A stretch of DNA of 5,464 nt from Thermoplasmata archaeon (GTDB lineage Archaea; Thermoplasmatota; SW-10-69-26): NCBI GenBank assembly GCA_003561665.1, contig PWVY01000037.1, positions 1-5,464 on the forward strand, written 5' to 3'. The position numbers and the translations under genes were made by a program. Shown piece by piece: positions 1 to 3,951 of the stretch. Under the pieces are notes generated by a model, which saw only the letters and a program-made list of their open reading frames with translations, had not been told where the DNA came from and made no database searches. Positions within the stretch are counted from its first letter, which is position 1; the number at the start of each line of letters is the position of its first letter.

Positions 1-24
1 CCCCCTCCACCCCCCAGCGTAAGG

Positions 25-32
25 CCTATACC
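25..32 (+). promoter_or_regulatory. TATA-like box of the RNase P RNA gene
   Basis: The short AT-rich motif CCTATACC stands out in a very C-rich stretch. Its centre lies about 27 bases before position 56, which is the 5' edge of the first helix of the RNase P RNA. That is the usual archaeal spacing from TATA box to transcription start. The purine-containing bases just upstream (around 19-24) could act as a weak BRE. The assignment rests on position and composition only. Confidence 0.5.
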
Positions 33-55
33 CAAGCCCCCGCTACCCCAAGCCC

Positions 56-400
56 CCCGGAGCAGGAGGGTGGCCAACGGTTCCCACGCATCGCGTGGTC
101 CGAACTGAGGAAGGTCCCCACTCACCAAGGGACGGGACCCGGTTCACGCCGGGCAGGGTAGACCCTGAGGAACGGAGCAGAAACGACACCGCCACCGCCA
201 CCGGGATGACGGGGAACCAAGCCCCCGACGACGGCGGATGGAGAGGGTGAAACGGCCTCGATCCCCCGGAGCAAGTCCAAACCGCCCAACGACGTGCCCT
301 TGCCGAGGGCAAGTAGGACGCACAGGTGAATGCCACCACCCAGCTTCCCCCCCCACACCCCCCGCTGGGTAACAAAATGGGGCCTACTCCCTGCACCGGG
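56..400 (+). ncRNA. rnpB: RNase P RNA, archaeal type
   Basis: This is the catalytic RNA of ribonuclease P, which trims the 5' leader from precursor tRNAs together with archaeal protein subunits. The universally conserved blocks are present in order: GAGGAAGGTCCCC at 107-119, GCAGAAACGACACCGCC at 177-193, GGGTGAAACGG at 245-255, CCCGGAGCAAGTCCAAA at 265-281, GAATGCC at 328-334 and ACAAAATGGGGC at 372-383. Pairing agrees with the family fold. P1 pairs CCCGG-A-GCAGG (56-66) with CTGC-A-CCGGG (391-400). P2 pairs GGTGGC (69-74) with GCCACC (332-337). P3 is a hairpin at 80-105. P4 pairs TCCCCA (115-120) with TGGGG (378-382). Small hairpins in the specificity half lie at 138-153 and 155-166. The ends are set from P1 and may be off by a few bases. 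About 345 nt is normal for Archaea. The odd part is an additional stem-loop at 339-369 between P2 and P4, listed separately. Open frames on the opposite strand here are taken as chance. Confidence 0.92.
339..369 (+). other. extra C-rich stem-loop in the P2/P4 joining region of RNase P RNA
   Basis: CCCAGC (339-344) pairs perfectly with GCTGGG (364-369), enclosing a 19-nt loop made almost entirely of C. It lies between the 3' strand of P2 (332-337) and the 3' strand of P4 (from about 372). In reference RNase P RNAs such as that of E. coli this joint is only a few nucleotides long and sits at the catalytic centre. The pairing is seen directly; that the insertion is retained in the mature RNA is inferred. 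Confidence 0.65.
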
Positions 401-435
401 CCCACCTCATCACCCAAAGCGTACGCCACGAACCC

Positions 436-450
436 ACGCCGAAGCGGCGT
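436..450 (+). other. hairpin in the RNase P RNA-regulator spacer
   Basis: ACGCCG and CGGCGT form a perfect 6-bp stem around a 3-nt loop in the 401-528 spacer. No T-run follows, so it does not look like a standard terminator of either domain. It could be chance in GC-rich DNA. Nothing else in the spacer is recognisable apart from the TATA-like box near 499. Confidence 0.3.
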
Positions 451-494
451 TCAAGATACGTTCGAGGCCGCGAACCCAGCGCAGGGGCCGGACC

Positions 495-503
495 ACTTAT
501 CTT
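495..503 (+). promoter_or_regulatory. TATA-like box of the Lrp-like regulator gene
   Basis: ACTTATCTT is the most AT-rich stretch in the GC-rich spacer. Its centre is about 30 bases upstream of the ATG at 529. Archaeal transcription starts about 25-27 bases after the TATA centre, so the transcript would begin within a few bases of the ATG. No Shine-Dalgarno sequence precedes the ATG, in keeping with a leaderless mRNA. Confidence 0.5.
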
Positions 504-528
504 CCCAGATGCTCGTTAGGGTGCGTAT

Positions 529-1485
529 ATGGACGAACTGGACGCCGCCATCTTCCGCGAGCTCCACCGGGAGCGCGCGTTCCTGTGGGGTGGCATCGAC
601 CCTCGGCTGGGCACGACCGAGCTTGCCGACCGCCTCGACGTGGACCGGACCACGGTCTGGTCCCGGCTCAAGGCCTGGGAGGAGAACGGGTTCCTCATGC
701 GCCAGGAGGTCGTCCCCAACCCTGGCCTCTTCAAGGCCGGGATCGCCGTTGGCGCTCTCCGCATCGACGACCCCCGCCTCAAGGAGGAGGTTTTCGAATC
801 CCTTGAACTCGTCGACGGCGTCCTGTGCTGGCTCGACCAGGTGGGGCCATGGGTCCTTCTAGCGTGCGCCCGAGAGACCGCTGATAGCCTGGACCGTTGC
901 ACACGCCTGATCGAGGAACTACGTGGCGTGGACGAGGTCCGTGAGTGCATCCCCTTCACACCTCCCAAGAGCCGCACCGAACCCACGACGCGGGATTGGC
1001 GCATCGTCGCTAAGCTCCGAGAGACCCCCGATCTTCCCCTGGCAAAGATCGCCGAGGACGTGGGCGTCAGCCGGCGAACATTCACCCGTCGATACGGGAA
1101 ACTTTTGGAGGCACAGGCCGTGTGGTCGGTGCCCGCGTTCGACTTCTCGCGCTACGAGGGGGCGACGCTTGCACGCTTCTCCGCGACCCTCTCCGAGGGC
1201 GCAGACACCGCCCATCTAATGAACCGATGTCGCAAGGAGGTCGAGGGGGCCCTGTGGATTGACAGCTTGGACCGGGTCGCTCCCGGCCACACGTACCCCT
1301 ACACGTGGGTGGACGTGTTCTGTCACCTACCCTCGGTTGGGGAGACCGAGCAAATCCAGATGTGGCTAATGGACCAGCCCGATGTCCAGAGCGTGGAGTG
1401 CTTCTTCCCGCGGGCCTGGCACGTCGTCACGGACTGGTTCGACGAGCGGATCCAGGCGCGCATGAAAGAACCTGCATCGCAGTGA
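529..1485 (+). CDS. duplicated Lrp/AsnC-like winged-helix transcriptional regulator
   Basis: A 318-aa cytoplasmic protein that reads as two Lrp/AsnC-like units in a row. The first has an AsnC-style opening (MDELDAAIFRELHRE) and a helix-turn-helix at about residues 28-56 (TTELADRLDVDRTTVWSRLK). An alpha/beta region follows at 67-142, resembling a RAM/ferredoxin-like fold. The second winged helix is at about 154-200 (LPLAKIAEDVGVSRRTFTRR), followed by a second alpha/beta region at 210-300. Ordinary Lrp proteins have one unit of about 150 aa, so this is roughly a double-length chain. The ATG at 529 gives the family start and is preceded by a TATA-like box at leaderless distance. It is probably a DNA-binding regulator; ligand and targets are unknown. 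The Lrp-like AhbA/AhbB haem enzymes share this fold, but nothing here points to that role. The next gene is convergent, so this gene appears monocistronic. Confidence 0.85.
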   Translation: MDELDAAIFRELHRERAFLWGGIDPRLGTTELADRLDVDRTTVWSRLKAWEENGFLMRQEVVPNPGLFKAGIAVGALRIDDPRLKEEVFESLELVDGVLCWLDQVGPWVLLACARETADSLDRCTRLIEELRGVDEVRECIPFTPPKSRTEPTTRDWRIVAKLRETPDLPLAKIAEDVGVSRRTFTRRYGKLLEAQAVWSVPAFDFSRYEGATLARFSATLSEGADTAHLMNRCRKEVEGALWIDSLDRVAPGHTYPYTWVDVFCHLPSVGETEQIQMWLMDQPDVQSVECFFPRAWHVVTDWFDERIQARMKEPASQ

Positions 1486-1541
1486 AGAACCGCCCAGGGA
1501 GCTATCCCCGTCCAATGGGCCCGTGCCATCGAAGGGAGGCC

Positions 1542-1979
1542 TCATCCCTGCATCCGTTTGAGCACCTGCTGATCCTCGCGGAACGCCGCGGTCCAGGTTT
1601 CCTCTAGCATCTTACGGACCTGCTCCTCAGCCATCCCCTCTGGTACGGGGAACTCGCCCTCCAGGTGGACCCGGGTCCGGTCGCCCTGCTCCTCATAGGT
1701 GTGTTCCATGGTTGCACCTTCGAAGAGGCCCCCAAGGATCTCAGCCGTCCACCGGTTCGGGGGGTCCATCACCATCTTCATCTTCCTGTTCGTTGGCCCA
1801 TCAGGCCCCTCGAACGTCTCGATCACAGTCAGCCAGTTATCCCCCCTCTCAAGGACCTCCATATCCAGAATGTAGGGATGGTGCTCCTTCTTCTTCTCGG
1901 GGCCCCCGTGCTCCTCCACGATCTTCCAAACCAGCTCTAGCGGTGCCTCGAAGACGCCGTCGCTTTCGTATCGTACCAT
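1542..1979 (-). CDS. SRPBCC (START/polyketide-cyclase-like) domain protein
   Basis: A 145-aa single-domain protein with the SRPBCC pattern. It opens with a beta strand and a proline-containing turn (YESDGVFEAPLELVWKIVEE, residues 4-23), continues with a series of strands (about 38-110), and ends with a long C-terminal helix rich in E, K and R (about 115-143) that would close the hydrophobic cavity. Family members bind lipids, polyketides or other hydrophobic ligands, or act as cyclases or Aha1-like factors. No catalytic residues or specific subfamily can be assigned. I chose the ATG at 1979 because the fold begins right there; the upstream extension of the frame to 2075 is basic and unlike the domain. 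It converges on the regulator with a 56-base gap. Upstream is a 273-base spacer shared with the small membrane protein gene. A weak TATA-like run (2013-2020) would give a start about 10 bases before the ATG. Confidence 0.82.
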   Translation of the reverse strand: MVRYESDGVFEAPLELVWKIVEEHGGPEKKKEHHPYILDMEVLERGDNWLTVIETFEGPDGPTNRKMKMVMDPPNRWTAEILGGLFEGATMEHTYEEQGDRTRVHLEGEFPVPEGMAEEQVRKMLEETWTAAFREDQQVLKRMQG

Positions 1980-2012
1980 CGTATCACATCCATCTGGCGG
2001 GACTTGCCGGGG

Positions 2013-2020
2013 CTTGTAAG
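2013..2020 (-). promoter_or_regulatory. possible TATA-like box for the SRPBCC gene
   Basis: Read on the minus strand this is CTTACAAG, the most AT-rich stretch upstream of the ATG at 1979. It would place a start near 1990. The match is weak and only position supports it. Confidence 0.25.
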
Positions 2021-2152
2021 AAGGTTCGTTGGAGCGCCATCCACGCCTACGCCGAGCCAAAGGGGTCAGCGGCACAAACGTTGGCCAAGCGTCAACGTTC
2101 AGGCCAGAGAGCCCCCCCCGCTGCCGTCGAGCGGCCCCAGCCTCCCTCGTCT

Positions 2153-2178
2153 CCTATCTTCAACACGGGTGGGTTGAA
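2153..2178 (+). promoter_or_regulatory. TATA-like element with an adjacent inverted repeat (candidate operator)
   Basis: CCTATCTT (2153-2160) resembles the ACTTATCTT box before the regulator gene. It runs into TTCAAC (2159-2164), which forms a perfect 6-bp inverted repeat with GTTGAA (2173-2178) across an 8-base spacer. A repeat touching the downstream edge of a TATA box is a common place for archaeal repressors to bind. A start near 2183 would leave a leader of about 70 bases before the small gene at 2253. The repeat is seen; its function is inferred, and chance occurrence is possible. Confidence 0.3.
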
Positions 2179-2206
2179 CATCCAGGCACCAAGAAGCCCT
2201 CAAGAA

Positions 2207-2216
2207 GGAGGAGGAG
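2207..2216 (+). promoter_or_regulatory. strong Shine-Dalgarno-like run
   Basis: GGAGGAGGAG is complementary to the 3' end of 16S rRNA and is the strongest such run in the archaeal part of the window. It sits 7 bases before a GTG at 2224 and 36 bases before the ATG at 2253, so it could serve the short frame at 2224-2256 but is too far to serve the membrane protein directly. Confidence 0.45.
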
Positions 2217-2223
2217 CTACAAG

Positions 2224-2256
2224 GTGGCGCGACCGTTCGAACGTGAGATGCCATGA
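2224..2256 (+). CDS. possible 10-codon leader peptide
   Basis: A GTG-started frame encoding VARPFEREMP (first residue Met if initiated). It is placed 7 bases after a strong Shine-Dalgarno-like run. Its TGA stop (2254-2256) overlaps the ATG of the next gene as ATGA, the classic layout for translational coupling. No family is recognisable in so short a peptide. The support is only the ribosome binding site, spacing and overlap. The same frame stays open upstream to 2029, but that extension is basic, low in hydrophobic residues and does not look like a protein. Confidence 0.3.
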   Translation: MARPFEREMP

Positions 2257-2393
2257 GCGATGATTCGGCCACGAAAGAGTTCCTACGATGGGGCAAAGAC
2301 AACGCGTGGATCGTGGCCATCGCCGTCGTCATCCCCATGGGCGTGACCGTGCTCATCGCCTGGTTCTGGTGGGCGAAGCTCTTGAAACGTTGA
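2253..2393 (+). CDS. small single-pass membrane protein, 46 aa
   Basis: The frame begins MSDDSATKEFLRWGKDN and continues with a hydrophobic span at about residues 19-40 that is rich in I, V, A and W. It ends in the basic tail AKLLKR. The acidic N-terminus, single helix and positive C-terminus predict N-out/C-in topology by the positive-inside rule. The ATG at 2253 is the only candidate start because an in-frame TGA lies nine bases upstream (2244-2246). Codon choice is C/G-rich at third positions, as in genuine neighbours. It lies 47 bases before the membrane methyltransferase gene on the same strand, so co-transcription is likely. No family is recognised; it might be a small partner of that methyltransferase, but that is only a guess from adjacency. 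Confidence 0.62.
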   Translation: MSDDSATKEFLRWGKDNAWIVAIAVVIPMGVTVLIAWFWWAKLLKR

Positions 2394-2440
2394 ACCAGGT
2401 TCCCCCGAGACTCTTTGCCCCTGTCCGCTTTCCAGCCTCC

Positions 2441-3121
2441 ATGGCGTGGCGCGCGGTGTTCGATCGCCAAGGATGGCACGCGATTAGCGTGCTTATCCTC
2501 TTGCTTGGGGTTTGGTGGGCCTCCTCCTTCCCGGTCGTTCGTGAGGGATCGCTGCTTGGCCTCTCCACGCTGGCCTGGCTTTGGATCACCCTCGCGGTAG
2601 CCATCGCTCACCAGGTGTACGTGTGGTTGACGTGGCGGCTGGAGCTGCATGAAGGTTCGGTCTCGAGCGTTTTCGGGGGCCGGGCGTTCGATCGCTTCGC
2701 ACTTGGGTTCCAGGCCTTCGGGAACGCACGCAACATCATCATCGTGCTGGCCGTCTCCAACCGATCCTCCCTGGGACTCCCCTTGGTCCCCCGCTTGATC
2801 ATCGCTGTCTTGTTCCTGGCCTTGGCCGTATACACAATCGCTTCCGCGCTCAGGCATTTGGGCGCGGATCGGTTGATGGGTTTGGACCATTTCGAGGCTC
2901 GCGGACGCGAGGGGGGATTGGTGAATGAGGGCGTGTTCCGCTTTACAAGCAACCCCTTGTACGTGTTAGGATTCCTGTGGTTCTGGGTTCCAGGCCTAGC
3001 GTTAGACTCCGCAGCGGCCCTCCTCGCCGCAGGGTTCTACCACGCGTACATCTGGGTTCACTACTACTGCACCGAGAAGCCCGACATCGAAATGATCTAC
3101 GGGAGGCCCATGCAGGGTTGA
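2441..3121 (+). CDS. membrane-embedded methyltransferase of the PEMT/ICMT superfamily
   Basis: A 226-aa polytopic membrane protein with about five to six hydrophobic segments (near residues 13-30, 37-62, 96-107, 116-136, 170-187 and 188-207). The C-terminal half carries the superfamily signature: EGVFRFTSNPLYVLGF (163-178) corresponds to the conserved R-x(3)-[HN]-P-x-Y motif, and TEKPDIEMIYG (211-221) to the E-x-P-x(4)-YG motif. Both line the SAM site in phospholipid N-methyltransferases and isoprenylcysteine carboxyl methyltransferases. NP rather than HP is nearer to the phosphatidylethanolamine N-methyltransferase side. The substrate (lipid head group, prenyl group or a thiol) cannot be told. 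I start it at ATG 2441; the frame extends to 2288, but that part merely overlaps the small membrane gene and reads as basic non-membrane sequence. No clear ribosome binding site precedes it. Codon use (more TTG, CTT, GGG) is less C-biased than in psmA. Confidence 0.78.
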   Translation: MAWRAVFDRQGWHAISVLILLLGVWWASSFPVVREGSLLGLSTLAWLWITLAVAIAHQVYVWLTWRLELHEGSVSSVFGGRAFDRFALGFQAFGNARNIIIVLAVSNRSSLGLPLVPRLIIAVLFLALAVYTIASALRHLGADRLMGLDHFEARGREGGLVNEGVFRFTSNPLYVLGFLWFWVPGLALDSAAALLAAGFYHAYIWVHYYCTEKPDIEMIYGRPMQG

Positions 3122-3209
3122 TTTCTAGCCCCAGCAGTATCCTGAGCGTGTGACGGATCGGTCGATGAAGGCAGGATTAGGGGGGGATGGCTTTGTTCGC
3201 CCGAACCCA

Positions 3210-3229
3210 GCGCTTAATTAGGGAAGCGC
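3210..3229 (+). promoter_or_regulatory. psmA promoter: TATA-like box inside an inverted repeat
   Basis: CTTAATTA (3213-3220) is a good archaeal TATA box. Its centre is 26-27 bases before the GTG at 3243, predicting a transcript that starts at the start codon. The box is embedded in a perfect inverted repeat, GCGCTT (3210-3215) and AAGCGC (3224-3229), with an 8-base spacer. A protein bound to the repeat would compete with TBP. The TATA function is well supported by position; the operator role is inference. The remainder of the 121-base spacer from 3122 shows nothing recognisable. Confidence 0.6.
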
Positions 3230-3242
3230 AGTACGGGGGTCC

Positions 3243-3947
3243 GTGCAGCAACCCCAGCACCTTTACGACCGGGCCACGACCGTGTTCAGTCCCAACGGTC
3301 GCATCTACCAGGTCGAGTACGCGCGAGAGGTCGTCAAGCGCGGAAGCACCGTCGTCGGCGTCACCGCCGAGGACGGCATCGGGTTCCTTAGCGGACGACG
3401 ATCCTCAAGCCGCTTGGCCATCCAAGACAGCGTCGAGAAGATCTTCGAGGTCGACGACCACATCGGAGCGGCCAGCTGCGGTCTCGTCGCAGACGCCAGG
3501 ACCCTCGTCGACATCGCCCGACACATCAGCGCCGGGAACCAGCTTCGCTACGACGAGCCCATCGAAGTCCACGCGCTAGCCCGCCAACTCTCCACGCGCA
3601 TCCACGCGTACACGCAAACCGGCGGCGCTCGACCCTTCGGCGTCAGCATGCTCCTCGGCGGCCTCAACAACGAAGCCAAACTCTACGAAACCGACCCCAG
3701 CGGCGCCTACATCGGGTACAAAGCAGGCGCGCTAGGCAACCGACGACAAAACGTCATGAACGAGCTTGAGAACCGGTTCGAACCCGATCAAGAGCTCGAC
3801 GAAGCCCTCGCCGCCGGGTTCGCAAGCATCACCGCGCAAACCGAAAGCGAAGAGCGCGAGGAAGAGTTCGAAGGCGCCGTCATCACCACGGAAGGCTTCC
3901 GACGCTTATCCCCCGAGGAGATCCAAGACCTCCACGACGTCACGTGA
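3243..3947 (+). CDS. psmA: 20S proteasome alpha subunit
   Basis: The alpha subunit forms the two outer seven-membered rings of the archaeal 20S proteasome. These gate substrate entry and dock the PAN/Cdc48 ATPases; peptide cleavage is done by beta subunits, which are not in the window. The 234-aa chain matches the family closely. It has the alpha signature near the start (YDRATTVFSPNGRIYQVEYARE, about residues 8-29), GSTVVGV (34-40), and the strands and helices through RPFGVSMLLGG and YKAGALGNRRQNVMNELE. It ends in an acidic tail. The N-terminal Thr of beta subunits is absent, as expected. The GTG at 3243 gives MQQPQHLYDR, the usual archaeal N-terminus, and sits at leaderless distance from a TATA box. 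The next gene begins four bases after its stop, suggesting an operon. In many euryarchaea psmA is followed by SBDS and exosome genes; here it is not. Confidence 0.97.
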   Translation: MQQPQHLYDRATTVFSPNGRIYQVEYAREVVKRGSTVVGVTAEDGIGFLSGRRSSSRLAIQDSVEKIFEVDDHIGAASCGLVADARTLVDIARHISAGNQLRYDEPIEVHALARQLSTRIHAYTQTGGARPFGVSMLLGGLNNEAKLYETDPSGAYIGYKAGALGNRRQNVMNELENRFEPDQELDEALAAGFASITAQTESEEREEEFEGAVITTEGFRRLSPEEIQDLHDVT

Positions 3948-3951
3948 CCGG

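Noticed and set aside
43..429. Minus-strand open frames of 128, 78 and 70 aa across the left end
   Set aside because: They lie on the opposite strand of a convincing RNase P RNA, are Gly/Pro/Ser-rich and resemble no protein family.
450..480. tRNA-like fragment (GTTCGAGGCC)
   Set aside because: It resembles a T-loop, but no acceptor, D or anticodon stems can be formed around it.
516..1085. 189-aa minus-strand frame rich in Ser and Arg
   Set aside because: Antisense shadow of the Lrp-like regulator; low-complexity S/R composition is typical of the wrong strand in GC-rich genes.
1667..1678. 12-bp perfect palindrome GGACCCGGGTCC
   Set aside because: It lies inside the SRPBCC coding sequence and is explained by the codons for a Thr-Arg-Val stretch; no regulatory context.
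2099..2890. 263-aa minus-strand frame
   Set aside because: Opposes both the small membrane protein and the membrane methyltransferase, whose motifs are clear; the product is hydrophilic low-complexity sequence.
3766..3951. 62-residue N-terminal extension of the methyltransferase
   Set aside because: It overlaps psmA in another frame and is a Ser/Pro/Lys/Arg shadow; the DUF185 block begins soon after ATG 3952.
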